Part shown: positions 1-10,343 of the stretch, piece by piece
Numbering within the stretch: position 1 is the stretch's first letter
How the letters are laid out: each line of letters starts with the position of its first letter
Assembly (NCBI GenBank): GCA_012274445.1
Contig: JAAROD010000049.1
Location: 806,001 to 870,000, forward strand
DNA length: 64,000 bases
Source: Sclerotiophoma versabilis
Taxonomy: Eukaryota; Ascomycota; Dothideomycetes; Pleosporales; Didymellaceae
Reading direction: 5' to 3'
The notes under the pieces: model-generated
Databases searched by the model: none
Told to the model about the DNA's origin: nothing
Seen by the model: only the letters and a program-made list of their open reading frames with translations
Program-made: the position numbers and the translations under genes

Positions 1-421
1 AGTTCTACGACACAAGTGACATACGGTTCTCTCGGCTTGATACATGGACGATGTGTTATTCTCATCACCTGTATGCTATAGTGAAAATATTGACTCGTAT
101 GCCAGGCCCTCGCTCAACGTCTGTTGTAGTCTATGCGCAAGCAATTGCGACACGTAAGAACGCTGAATTGATCGCTGCAATATGCTATATCCTCAACAAG
201 CTTCCGCATAGCTTTACACGTCCACTACATAAACATATACCTGGACGCCGGTACACCGTACTCCCACGCAATGCTGTGATCATGTTGCCTTCTCACTAAA
301 GCTGTCCTGAACTTCACTTGTTCACCAGCCCTTCCAACTTCAAGCGGCCCTCACTCTCAACAATCTGCTTGGAGCCTGCTTTGAATAGCATGCGATATGC
401 CACCATGGTCGTCTGCATGAC
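1..421. other. Window edge, no gene recognised
   Basis: Left edge of the window and the 3' flank of the Mpo1-like gene. An 82-codon frame on the plus strand at 51-299 has no recognisable family features. I see no RNA gene or repeat here. Confidence 0.4.
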
Positions 422-1158
422 TCAGTGAGCGTTGCCGTTCTGTCCCTTGCTCTTCCTGAACTTCTGGATGTCCTCCTCAACCGCCTTGTCAATGCGGCTC
501 TTCAGCTCTGGGCGGTAGCCGAGAGAGAACAGAATCTCGAACCAAACGAAGAACGGCGCCAGGAAGAACGCCTGCACAAGGTTGTCGAGCAGCGCAGGAG
601 CCCTACCCTCGAACTTGCCGTGGCCAATGAACTGCGCAATCCAGCATGCAACGTTGATCCCGCCCGCCCAGTAGTTTGCCGTGGCGCCGTAGCTCGTGGT
701 GAGGTGGTTTCCATAAGCGGTCGCACCAATAAGAATGGGTGCAAGAAGAGCCCCTGCTACTGGTTCCATGAGGATGTAGAGTGTCGAGTACAGCACTGCG
801 CCGAACGTGCCGACATTGAGGGGGAGGTTGGGTATCGACAGCCATGAGGGCAGCGGGACGGCGGGAGTGTTGGTGAGCTAAAAGTACATAAGCAGGCTGT
901 CAAGTGCGTGCATTGCTAGGTCTTACGAGCAGAAACGCCGTCAACAGAATTGGAGGCACACAGAGAACATGTATCCCCACATTGACCTGGACGAAAAGCG
1001 ACGTCAGTTGACACGTGAAAGACGGCTGCAAAGGGTCGAACCCACGGGATTGTGGTGGTATGCGCCGTACTGCAATCCGGTCAGTCTCTACATCCATCAT
1101 CTCAAGCTTCTCACATATGACGTACGAAGCGCAGCTGCTTCTCCAAGTTCAGAGACAT
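422..1158 (-). CDS. Mpo1-like (DUF962) membrane dioxygenase
   Basis: Homolog of yeast Mpo1 (YGL010w). That family is ER membrane Fe(II) dioxygenases that shorten 2-hydroxy fatty acids in the alpha-oxidation of phytosphingosine-derived chains. The exons I read are 1158-1126, 1069-1046, 986-927 and 877-422, giving 190 aa (yeast protein about 174 aa). Exon 1 encodes MSLNLEKQLRF, exon 2 is a 24-nt microexon encoding YGAYHHNP, and exon 3 starts VNVGIH. Together they form the family's conserved N-terminal histidine block, which supports every junction. Exon 4 carries the hydrophobic segments, including a second histidine motif around FIGHGKFEGRAPAL. All introns are short (56, 59 and 49 nt) and in phase. 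It is transcribed away from RPB7. The reaction is inferred from the family; the gene structure is well supported by frame and motif. Confidence 0.85.
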
Positions 1159-1774
1159 GGTGCCCGATGCGGTACTTTCTCGCGTGTCAAGGTGTTGGAG
1201 AAACTAGAACCATGTCTTGGTGGATGTGGACGGCCGAGAGAATCCGCTGGCGTGCTCACGAGATCCCACGCGTCCGACCGTGAGCGCACAGTGATAAGCA
1301 AGACAGTGCGCAGGGTGACTGGTTCCACGACATGGGCGGGCGGGACGGCCGCCGAGCACTGGCAGGTGCGATCCGGGGCCGGAGAATCTGCTCGGCGGTT
1401 CGTAGGGCAGAGCACGACTTTCATGGCCAGGCATGGTTCTACCCAGGTACTCCACACCCCGCATTCACCCTCCACGACCTCTCCCGCTTCAGATTCGCTC
1501 TCGATAGTTGGCGCGACCACCTTGAAAGCTTTGCGCATAGACTGCTGGAGCGTGGTTTGAAGAGGATAGCTTTGCAGGTGGTACGCGCCTCTTACTCGAG
1601 GCTTGCGCGCCGGTCGCTCACTACAGTCGCTACAGCGAACGCAAGGAGATATTAGAGTCGCATAATACGAAGGCGCCCGCGTCCGTTTCTTTCACCTGTC
1701 AACGTGCAATCGTGCCAACAATCCCGTCTCTGTAATACATCCGCGCACCTTTTCCGTCCGCCGTCTGCGCAGCC
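1159..1774. promoter_or_regulatory. Divergent promoter region of the Mpo1-like gene and RPB7
   Basis: About 0.6 kb between two divergently oriented start codons. Open frames on both strands here have no recognisable features. No specific element could be defined. Confidence 0.4.
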
Positions 1775-2453
1775 ATGTTCTTCCTCAAGGAGCTCGAGAA
1801 GACTATCCAGCTACACCCCTCGTACTTTGGTCCGCTCATCCGCTCGCACATCCACAAAGAGCTTCTGCAAAAGGAGGAGGGCTCGAGCACAGGAAAATAC
1901 ACCATTGTGTGCATATTGGACTCGTTCGACATTTCAGATGGGCAAGTGATGCCTGGGTCAGGCTCTGCCGAGTACACCGTTCACTACAAGGCTATCGTAT
2001 GGCGGCCGTACAAGGGAGAGGTGGTACGTTGGAACAGCATGGACGGGTCCATCAGTGCAAGTGGCTGACCATGTCTAGATGGATGGTATTGTCACCTCCA
2101 TTCTCCCCTCCGGCTTCTTTGTGGACTGCGGTTCCTTGCAAGCTTTCGTGGGACGTAACGTATGGATACCTCAATACAAGCATTGTCAAAGCATACACTG
2201 ACCTTTGACAGATGATTCCGTCTGATATCAAGTTTGAGGGCAACGCAGCACCACCACAATGGACCGACGGTGCAGACCAGGTCATTGAGAAAGGCACAAA
2301 TATCCGCATCAAGATCAAGGGTATTAGATCTGAAGTTGACAAAATGTATGCAGTTGGGACTATGAAAGAGGTAAGCAATCCGCTGTTCTGGAGCTCGCAC
2401 TGTTTCAGTTCGCTGACGTCTTGTAGGATTATCTTGGCCCTCTGTCTCAGTAG
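1775..2453 (+). CDS. RPB7: RNA polymerase II subunit Rpb7
   Basis: Pol II subunit Rpb7, which with Rpb4 forms the stalk of nuclear RNA polymerase II. Exons 1775-2023, 2079-2159, 2212-2370 and 2427-2453 give 171 aa, the same length as yeast Rpb7. The N-terminal tip domain starts MFFLKELEKTIQLHPSYFGP. After the first intron the S1/OB-type domain begins with DGIVTSILPSGFF. The C-terminus reads KEDYLGPLSQ across the last intron, and the last coding exon is only 27 nt. The donors are GTACGT, GTATGG and GTAAGC, and the acceptors are TAG, CAG and TAG. It is an essential single-copy gene, so this is one of the safest calls in the window. Confidence 0.96.
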
Positions 2454-3086
2454 CCTCACAACAGTAGTATCTTACTTGGCGGCTATGCCCAAGACGCGGC
2501 CGTGCCGCAGAGCGTGGCAAGCCTTTCAGCTGAAGAAACATCTCCGATGTCGTAGAGCTGAACTCGAGCGGTCAGCTTCTTGGATGCAGAATCTAAGCCC
2601 TCTCAATCCACGATTAAAGGAGCTATTTACACCGGTTGCCGGACCGTTGAACCGACTTTGCACACTCACAACTGGAGGATCTATGATGCTTCTTCGATTT
2701 CAGTATGCATAAAACCGAGTGTAGTTATTGGGGCGTGTTCCAGACTGTGAATGGAGTGACGCAAACGTCCAGGGTGCTCCTTATCGTTACCGAATGTTCG
2801 AGCAGTTTCTCAGGAACGGGTCTGAATAAATTATCAATTATCGCATTCTTTGTCTTGTTTAGTGTGTTGTGGACTTCAATCATGTGTCAAAGGGTGGCTT
2901 GGTAGCGTTTCGGCGACTCGATTCCAGGCACCTCCGTGTCTCCGCATTTCGCAACGTGAGTACCGGCTCAGCACCAGCTGCACTTACCGTGAGCGACATT
3001 GCCTCTAAACTCGCAAACCGCACCTTTTCTAGACGTAGACGAACATGGTATAATTGCACCCGTACAAATCCTACATCACCGCTACG
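2454..3086. promoter_or_regulatory. Intergenic, 3' of RPB7 and 5' of dapB
   Basis: About 0.63 kb with no gene recognised. It presumably holds the RPB7 3' UTR and the dapB promoter and 5' UTR. Confidence 0.4.
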
Positions 3087-5895
3087 ATGCCACGCGAGCG
3101 CGCCACGAACGAGGAGGAGGCGGAGCTGTTAGGAGGGCATGAGACGAAAGCGCGAATCTCGGAAGACGGTTCAGAAGCCTCAGGATCTTCGATATCAACT
3201 ATGTCTCTTGTCCTCGAACACATCAACGATGGCGCACCGAACGGCACATCGCATTCAAAGCTGAACGAGAAGTACCGAGACGACGACGAATATGTGCCAG
3301 GGCGTGCGCGCGAGCAGCTCGATGTCGAAGAGGGGCGCTTTGAGCCTCTCAAGCCCGTGGACAAGAAGGCGCGACGCATGCTGTGGATTGTAGCCACGAT
3401 CTGTGCTATTGGTTGGGGCCTGGCGCTCGTGTCATTCCTGTACAGTGGAAGCTACAAGCACGCCTCTACCCGGCCACACGATCCCCTGGCGAGCTCTACG
3501 AAAGGCTCAGGGAAGAAGGTTACTCTTGATCAGGTCATGAGCGGGCAGTGGTACCCGACTACACAGAGTGTGTCATGGATACCAGGGCCGAACGGCGAGG
3601 ACGGCTTGCTGCTGGAGAAGGGAGTGTCTGGCAAGGACTACCTCGTTGTTGAGGATATCAGGAACAAAGACAAAAAAGGCAGCAAAGGGCATACCACATT
3701 GATCAAGGAGAACAGCTTCAAAGTCGGGGAGACCTACATCTACCCCAGCGAGGTCGTGCCCAGTAAGGACTTCAAGAAAGTGCTGGTGCAGTCTGAACAC
3801 CAGAAGAACTACAGGCATTCTTCTACAGGTCTGTACTGGATATTCGATGTCGCCACACAGACTGGCGAGCCTCTTGATCCTGAAAACCCTCAGGCTAGGG
3901 TCCAGATTGCATCTTGGTCACCGCAATCAGACGCCGTCGTCTTCACTCGGGATAACAACATGTTCATTCGCAAGCTTGACTCGAAGCAGGTTGGTCAAAT
4001 TACGCAAGATGGTGGTGCTGAACTATTTTACGGGGTACCAGACTGGGTATATGAAGAAGAGGTCTTCCAAGGTGACAGTGCTACGTGGTGGTCTGAAGAT
4101 GGCAAATACGTCGCCTTTCTCCGCACGGACGAGTCAACGGTACCTACGTACCCGGTGCAGTACTTTCTCTCTCGACCTAGCGGAGAGCGACCTAAGGCTG
4201 GCGAGGAGAGCTATCCGGAGGTCCGCGATATCAAGTACCCTAAGGCTGGCGCACCTAACCCTATTGTTTCACTTTTGTTCTACGATGTCGAGAAGAGCGA
4301 GACTTTCAACATCAAGATTGAGGACGATTTTGCCGACGACAACCGGCTCATCACCGAAATCGTGTGGGCAGGCTCGACAAAGCAAGTACTCGTCAGAGAG
4401 ACCAATCGTGAAAGCGACACCCTCAAGCTTGTCCTTATGGACGTGCAGAAGCGCACTGGTAAGACTGTCAGGACAGAGAATGTATCAGAGTTGGACGGTG
4501 GCTGGATGGAAGTTTCCCACACAACAACTTTTGTCCCTGCCGATCCGTCGAACGGCCGCGAGCACGATGGCTATGTTGACACCATCATCCATGAAGGCTA
4601 CGACCATATTGGCTACTTCACGCCCTTAGATAGTGACAAGCCGATCGTAGTCACACAGGGTGAATGGGAAGTCGTCGACGCCCCATCGCGTATAGATCTC
4701 AAGAACAACCTCGTCTACTACATTTCCACCGAGCATGGCTCCACCGAGCGCCACGCCTATGCCGTCAAACTTGACGGCACTGGGAAGCAAGAAGTCATTG
4801 AGAACAGCGGGAAAGGCTACCACTCCGCATCCTTCTCCTCTGGTGGCTCGTTCGCCCTAATCACATACAAAGGGCCTGGCATCCCATGGCAGAAGATCAT
4901 CTCCACGCCGTCAAACTCTGAGAAGTTCGAGAAAGTTCTCGAAGAAAACAAGTCTCTCGAGCGCTTTGCTGCAGCTCACGAGCTCCCCATTCTGAACTAC
5001 CAAACTATCGAGGTTGACGGCTTCAAACTCAACGTCCTCGAGCGCCGACCCCCACACTTCAGCGAGAAGAAAAAGTACCCTGTGCTGTTCTACCAATACT
5101 CCGGACCCGGCAGCCAGCAAGTCGACCACACATTCAAAGTTGATTTTCAATCCTTCATCGCCTCGTCGCTAGGTTACATAGTCGTTACGGTCGACGGGCG
5201 CGGCACGGGCTTCCTTGGGCGCAAGCTCCGCTGCATCACGCGCGGCAATATTGGGCACTATGAAGCACTCGACCAGATTGCGGCGGGCAAAATCTGGGCG
5301 AAAAAGAAGTATGTTGATGAAGACCGAATGGCGATCTGGGGGTGGTCGTACGGCGGATTTCAGACGCTTAAAACTCTCGAAACCGATGCAGGCGAGACGT
5401 TCAAGTATGGCATGGCTGTTGCGCCAGTCACAGATTGGCGGTTCTATGGTATGTTCTCTCCGCGCCTCTTTCTTATTTCACTGCTGCGAGTGCCCAAATC
5501 CGCGTACTGACGTTTATGCCAAAGACTCCATCTACACAGAACGCTACATGCATACGCCCCAGCACAACGCCGCAGGCTATGACAACACTTCCATAAGCGA
5601 CGTCAACTCACTTGCCAAGAACGTCCGCTTCCTGGTCATGCACGGCATTGCTGACGACAACGTGCACATGCAGAACACTCTCACTCTTCTCGATAAATTG
5701 GATCTTGCAAGTGTGGAGAATTATGATGTGCACGTCTTTCCGGACAGCGATCATAGCATTTACTTTCACAACGCGAACCGTATTGTGTATGATAAGCTAA
5801 CGTGGTGGCTGACAAATGCGTTTAACGGCGAGTGGCTGCGGTTACAGAATGTGCGGCCTAAGGCGCAAGTTGAAGGCAAGGAGAAGAGGCGATAG
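3087..5895 (+). CDS. dapB: Vacuolar dipeptidyl aminopeptidase B (S9B serine peptidase)
   Basis: Type II membrane dipeptidyl peptidase of the DPP-IV/S9B family, which removes X-Pro/X-Ala dipeptides in the vacuole. Exons 3087-5448 and 5525-5895 give 910 aa, normal for fungal DapB. A charged cytosolic tail of about 100 residues is followed by one transmembrane segment (about 105-125, MLWIVATICAIGWGLALVSF), then the beta-propeller and the alpha/beta-hydrolase domain. Visible active-site features are the glutamate motif DWVYEEEVF, the nucleophile in GWSYGG, Asp in HGIADDNVH and His in DSDHSI. The intron falls inside WRFY/DSIYTERY just before the last quarter of the protein and uses an AAG acceptor. 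The ATG at 3087 was chosen because it precedes the conserved acidic tail. All catalytic residues are present. Confidence 0.95.
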
Positions 5896-6067
5896 AGGAT
5901 CGCACGTGGCACATGGCGTACTGTACATGGCGTTTAGCTTTGGCTAGCTAGGAGTTATCTTGAAGTAATCTAAATAACTTTTTGGACACCAATACGAGGT
6001 TGCCAAACACACCTGGTATGCACATTTTATTGCACACGCCTCCGGCAACGATGATAACGATGCAGAC

Positions 6068-7300
6068 TTAGTACGTCTCCTCAAGCACACTCGCGTTCTC
6101 ATGTCCCCCGACCTTCACGAAGATCTTCATGCTCTCGAGCACCTGTTTCTTCAGGTTCTTCCTCGTCACATTCTGGCCGGGAAAGCCGCCATATGTGGTG
6201 TCAAAATCGAAAGGTTTCAGCGCCTTCCAAATTCCATGAATCTTGCTAGGCGGCAAGGGAATCAGGTTCGGATATGACCACATGAAGCTGAACGCCGCGG
6301 TCTTGGGGTCTTTGTCTGCTTGATTGGCGTTGTAGAAGCCGGACTAGAGGGTGTCAGTGCTGTAGCGCATGAGAACAAGCTGTGAGAAGGGGCATTAGAG
6401 GACAACTGAGCGTGGAAGATGTGAACGTGTGGGGATCACGCTGCCAGGTGATGCATTGAAAACATGAATCGAAGGATAGCGCTTTGAAGTCTATCTGACG
6501 GGACGGATGATGGGAATGTGCACTTACCGGTACGCTCATCATGGTATCTGCAATGAACAATTTCGACTCCCAGTGTAGCACAGAAGACCCGTCGAAATGG
6601 CCACCGCACTGGACTGCTGTCACGCCAGGGACTACTTCTTTCGTTCCCTTGTACTGCTGCCTTATCCCGTGTTTATCTTCTCTGCTCAACCACTCTGCAT
6701 CATCGGCAGCAATGTACACCGAACACTTGAACTGCGCAGCCCACTCGAGATGTGTAGTGTAAAAATGTGGATGGCTTATCACAATCGCCTTCAACCCCCC
6801 CTTTTCGTTGATAAAGTTTACAGTTTCTTGATTGAGGAAAGCAATCAAGTCCCAGAGGACATTACCGTGCGGTGTTTGGAGGAGGATGGCACGCTCGCCT
6901 ATGCCAAGTTGTTTGCGCGTTATTGTGGTATCGCTGATCCCGGCAGGCATCTCGCTAGGAGTCAAAGGCTTCGTAGTGATGTAGTGAATGCGGTTGTCAT
7001 GCTTATCTGTCTGGAATTCGTTCTTCTGTGTGTCTTGGGCAGCATTAAGTGAAGTCCAAGTTTGGCCGTGCGCAGGGACGTATTGACGGGGGTCCTAATG
7101 GTATTAGCTGTTCGTTGCTAGGGGTTTACCTTATAGTAATTTGATTGTGATCGTGTTGTAGATGTACTGTGACTACAGTTGTGGTAGGCTCAGTCACTTA
7201 CAAGGCATATGCGACAATCTTTAGGTGGTGAGGAAAGTGGCACGTCAAATTGCGTGCCGCATACTTCGCAGATAGCGAGGTCGCCAGATTCAAACTTCAT
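6068..7300 (-). CDS. Metallo-beta-lactamase-fold protein with N-terminal Cys motif
   Basis: Member of a fungal metallo-beta-lactamase-fold family of unknown substrate. Exons 7300-7202, 7094-6528 and 6343-6068 give 313 aa. The N-terminus has paired cysteines (CEVCGTQF, then DCRICL) resembling a small zinc site, followed by DPRQYVP. The central region has the degenerate metal motif SHPHFYTTHLEWA instead of HxHxDH, then CGGHFDGSS and FIADTMM, where further metal ligands sit. The C-terminus contains FMWSYPNLIPLPP, typical of these fungal proteins. The second intron is long for this window (184 nt), but its ends join conserved blocks in frame. It faces dapB tail to tail. The fold is confident; the activity is unknown. 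Confidence 0.82.
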
Positions 7301-7655
7301 AATAGGCACTTAGGATCTTGATTAACCGAAGAGAAGAACAGTAGATTGTATGATTGAGTCTGCGTCATCACGCTGTTGTTTATGTACGTGTAAAGTGGGG
7401 TATAGAGCTCACTGCCTAGATGGGATAGCTTACATTCGGAAAGCTGCACGCCCGACAGCTTACCAATGTGTCATGCAAAGCTATATGTGGTCTCGGAGGA
7501 TATTGGATATATTGAAGACACAGTGTCTAGCTGCAGTGATCAATACTGTCTCTACACTTCGAACTACCAGAAGAGGGGAAAGCACCTCTCGTAGTCATTG
7601 TGAACTCGCGGTAACAAAAATCCGAATGTCGCAGGGAAGGCCTTTACGAATAATT
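7301..7655. other. Intergenic between the MBL-fold and fasciclin genes
   Basis: About 0.35 kb. It holds the promoter of the MBL-fold gene and the 3' flank of the fasciclin-domain gene. No gene recognised. Confidence 0.35.
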
Positions 7656-8807
7656 CTATGACAGCGAGCTTGCAAGCACCCAGATCTCGCCGTTGGAGAC
7701 CTTGTCAGCAATGCTTGTGACTTCGACGTTGCCGGGCTGGATCTGCGCAGTTTGTCAGCACATGTCGTAGTAATAGAAAGCAGCGCATGTCCGATATCCA
7801 ACACAACATCGAACTACGAGCAAGAAAAGAAACAAGCCAAGCTCAGAGACTAGACAAGGTTAAGCACAAAGATTATTGTGGTGGTCGGGCTGAAGTGCGC
7901 GGACATCGCTAAGTAGCGCCATCCTGGACCTTCACCCCCACAACACCCACCATCGACAAAAAAAGATATCCTGGATTGCTCAACTATTGTTGAACGAATG
8001 CTGATGAGGACGGGACTCGAACCCGCGCCACTTTCGTGACCAGGAAGCTTATTGCTAAGCAATGCTAAGGAGAGAGACCTTAACCTGGCGCCATAACTGA
8101 TGACTTGTTAGTACTTGGAGATGTGGGAGTGTGATTGGTTTAACTTACCCAACTCGGCCACCTCACCGATCCAGTGATTTGATAAAAAGTTTGACATAAA
8201 GAAACAATATAGTGTTGAGATGGGAGAGAAACTAGACTTCCGCCATGGGGGGGGGGGGGGGGGGGGGGCATGAATGCAACCAAACGCCACCTACCGTCTT
8301 CTGGCCGTTCTTGGATTCCCACCAGACCTCGTTGCCACCGAGCGTCTTGACCTTTTTTCCTTCTTCCCAAGGGCTCTCTGGAACGATGTGCCTTTTCACG
8401 AACTGTTCAAGGTTGCTGTGCGCACGATCTGTCCCGGTCGTTCCCTCGTACGCCTGCGCACCGAACCGATGGTAGTCTTCTGGATCTTCCCACGGCTTTC
8501 TCTTCAGATTCTTCATGACATTGTTGTCAGGCGCAAGCACGGTAGCATTCTGCGCTGCGTCCTCAAGGCGGCCTGACACTGCGTCGATATCACGCGTTAG
8601 GCCACTGAAGATGGCGATATTCTGCGTCTTCCCGATCACATCTGATATGATGATTTTGGTGGAGGCATCGTTTGTAAAGGGCATAATGTAGTTTCGCAGT
8701 GGTGATTGCTTGTCGAATGACCTAAGTATGGAATCAAAGGGTCGTAATTCGGCGGCGCATGCGACAAAAAGGCAGAGGCTTGCAAGTGGATATATGAAGG
8801 GTCTCAT
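7656..8807 (-). CDS. Secreted fasciclin (FAS1) domain protein, tRNA-bearing intron
   Basis: Small secreted FAS1-domain protein, probably cell surface or adhesion related. Exons 8807-8295 and 7742-7656 give 199 aa. Residues 1-19 are a signal peptide (MRPFIYPLASLCLFVACAAE). The FAS1 fold is seen in NATVLAPDNNVMK, the hydrophobic H-box region around FVKRHIVPES, and the C-terminal strand IQPGNVEVTS...GEIWVL. That strand lies on the second exon, 552 nt away from ...NGQKT. The donor is GTAGGT and the acceptor GCGCAG, and the join is in phase 0. The intron is about ten times longer than its neighbours because it contains a complete tRNA-Leu gene on the same strand and a 22-base G run. Without the second exon the protein would lack its last beta strand, which supports the join. 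Confidence 0.8.
7958..7964 (-). terminator. Pol III terminator of tRNA-Leu (T7)
   Basis: Seven consecutive T on the minus strand, 37 nt beyond the discriminator base of the tRNA-Leu gene. No earlier T4 lies between, so this is the likely Pol III stop. Confidence 0.6.
8002..8167 (-). tRNA. tRNA-Leu (anticodon AAG) with two introns
   Basis: Nuclear tRNA-Leu gene read by hand. Mature segments 8167-8149, 8096-8078 and 8045-8002 give 82 nt. Acceptor stem GGTGAGG pairs with CCTCATC (one G-U), discriminator A. A-box TGGCCGAGTTGG occupies 8160-8149. D-stem GCC/GGC is complete only after removal of 8148-8097. Anticodon stem CCAGG/CCTGG has loop TTAAGGT, anticodon AAG at 8081-8079. The canonical 37/38 intron is 8077-8046 (32 nt). 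Variable arm is CAC-GAAA-GTG, T-stem GCGGG/CCCGT with loop TTCGAGT, and the B-box is at 8023-8013. A TATA-like stretch lies about 40 bp upstream. The odd part is the additional D-arm intron. The gene lies in an intron of the fasciclin gene, same strand. It could be a pseudogene if the D-arm insertion is not spliced, but every stem is otherwise intact. Confidence 0.85.
8097..8148 (-). other. D-arm intron of tRNA-Leu, GT-AG type
   Basis: A 52-nt insertion between tRNA positions 19 and 20. It begins GTAAGTTAAACC, has a perfect TACTAAC branch motif at 8113-8107 and ends CATCAG. From the branch A to the 3' end is 11 nt. It contains no TTTT. Removing it exactly at GT-AG joins GAGTTGG to TTATGGCG and restores the D-stem. 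By length and signals it looks like the mRNA introns in this window, not like a tRNA endonuclease intron. Confidence 0.75.
8247..8268. repeat. 22-base poly-G tract
   Basis: Uninterrupted G run on the plus strand (C run on the transcribed strand), inside the long intron of the fasciclin gene. The sequenced length may be approximate. Confidence 0.9.
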
Positions 8808-9019
8808 AGTTGTCGCTCGGTATTTGCAACTGTGGTTCTGGTAGTTGTACAGCGCTGAGGGACGGACGTCATCGCCGCGGGAATGCCAAGCGCACGTGAA
8901 TGCGCGAATGATCAGCGGTTTCGAGGTCTACACCTTTCTCATCTCCCGCACCATGTTCTCAGGAAGCTGATAGCCGCCCGTAGAGGGCATCATCAACTGA
9001 GAACTCACTAAAAACGGGT

Positions 9020-9687
9020 ATGATGGCATTTCAACTCCCTACAGTCACGGTGGTACGTTCATATAGAAACTTTGCGAGAAACACGCTAAGAATTTGTAGG
9101 ATGATCTACGCGACTTCCACGCGAAACACTTCCCACACTCGCACGTGCCTGAGCACGTTCTCCATGGTGTAGGCAATGAGCTCACTGAAGAAAACTATGT
9201 GGAGGAAGAGGACAGACTCGGTTACTACGAGGACGGGACGCCACGCACCCTTACCGACGAACAAATCGCCCTGTTCAGGCACTCCGAGATTCAGTCTATT
9301 ATTCGCAAGCGGAGGCAACGACGAGAAAATGGTGACGGCTCTGAGGAAGGAGAGGCCGAAGAATCTGCTGCTGAAGAGTCAGCCAACGTTGATTCTCTAG
9401 CTTCTCAACCTACTTCCGCAACTGCACCAGACGCAGACAAAGTAGTGTCCGGCCGTGTTGAGAAGCTGAAATCTCAGCAATGGACAGCAAGCAGCCCGAG
9501 GACAAAGGCCAAGAACAAGAGGAACCGGGACAAGTACAAGGCCAAGAGAAGGGATGAGAGGGTCAAGCGGGAGCAGGCTCGAAAGAAGAATCGTGATGAA
9601 GATAATGAGAGCGATGAGTGGGACCCCTGGCACCAGGCCAAGGGGCCAGATGTGCAGAAAGACGAGACTATAGACCTGGATTACTGA
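9020..9687 (+). CDS. DUF3807 family protein
   Basis: Conserved fungal protein of unknown function, matching the DUF3807 family by its N-terminal pattern. Exons 9020-9052 and 9100-9687 give 206 aa. Two in-frame ATG codons (9020 and 9023) open the first exon, and either could be used. The 47-nt intron has a GTACGT donor and TAG acceptor. Conserved parts are DDLRDFHAKHFP, GYYEDGTPRTLTDEQIALFR and HSEIQSIIRKRR. The second half is low complexity: first acidic (EEGEAEESAAEE), then strongly basic (KAKNKRNRDKYKAKRRDER), ending in an acidic DETIDLDY tail. The charge pattern suggests a nuclear or nucleolar protein, which is inference only. It diverges from the fasciclin gene across about 210 bp. Confidence 0.8.
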
Positions 9688-10185
9688 GTCTTGAGCAGTT
9701 GAGCAGTTGCGGCAGTAACGCGCACGCCGCTTGAATCACGTACGTACTTCTCCTCTATTTGTGTTCATCGTGCAATGATGAAAACCGTTATCGTCATCCT
9801 TAGGCGGAGAAGGAGCCGGGCTTGAGTCGAAGATGTTAGATCGCTCTGCGGTTGGACTCCTCGATTCGCCAGAGCACTTTCATTGACGAGTTTATAATCT
9901 TCTCTCTGACTGCACACTACGACCATTTCCTACTTACGCATCTTGTTCTCACAACAATAAAGGCTGACATGCTGCGCAGGGCTTGTGATGAGGGTTCAAT
10001 TCATGGTTGCGACTTGTCCACAGTTGTTTGGATGTTGCCTGATCCGGTGTGATGTTGATGGGTTCGTGGCTGCCCTTTGGACGCAGCTTCACTTCAACCA
10101 ACTCCTTGTTTAGGACACATGAGCTGACAACCTCCACATTCCAACGAACTTGCACATCGTCCAAACAATACCTTAGGACCCAACC
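9688..10185. other. Intergenic, gene-poor
   Basis: About 0.5 kb between the DUF3807 gene and the first small-ORF copy. No gene or RNA recognised. Confidence 0.35.
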
Positions 10186-10343
10186 ATGGCTCCACGCAAG
10201 GCTCTAGCGGCCGATTCCCCTATCGCAACCCACCAAGAACGCTGACAGCCGCGTCGCAAATTTTTCCTGAAGAAGGGCAAGGCTATTGCAAGTTCAGGTC
10301 TGGAACCATTAATGCCGAGGCTGCCCAAAAGGTCACTCTCTAA
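10186..10343 (+). pseudogene. Decayed copy 1 of a 51-codon small basic ORF
   Basis: Related to the intact small ORFs at 10982 and 12290. It starts MAPRKALA like the 10982 copy (MAPRKPTA) but stops after 19 codons. In another frame it ends GYCKFRSGTINAEAAQKVTL, which aligns with GYHKYKNGLL and RYHKFRSGVL of the other copies. The span from ATG to that stop is 158 bp, against 156 bp in both intact copies, so a net frameshift explains the break. Nothing recognisable follows it up to 10981. Confidence 0.5.

Noticed and set aside
1015..1560. 181-codon plus-strand frame
   Set aside because: It overlaps the Mpo1-like exons on the other strand and has no coding features; a shadow frame.
8078..8090. 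First reading of the tRNA-Leu D-arm acceptor at CGCCAG
   Set aside because: It left no anticodon stem. Moving the acceptor to CATCAG at 8097 gives CCAGG/CCTGG and anticodon AAG with a standard 37/38 intron.
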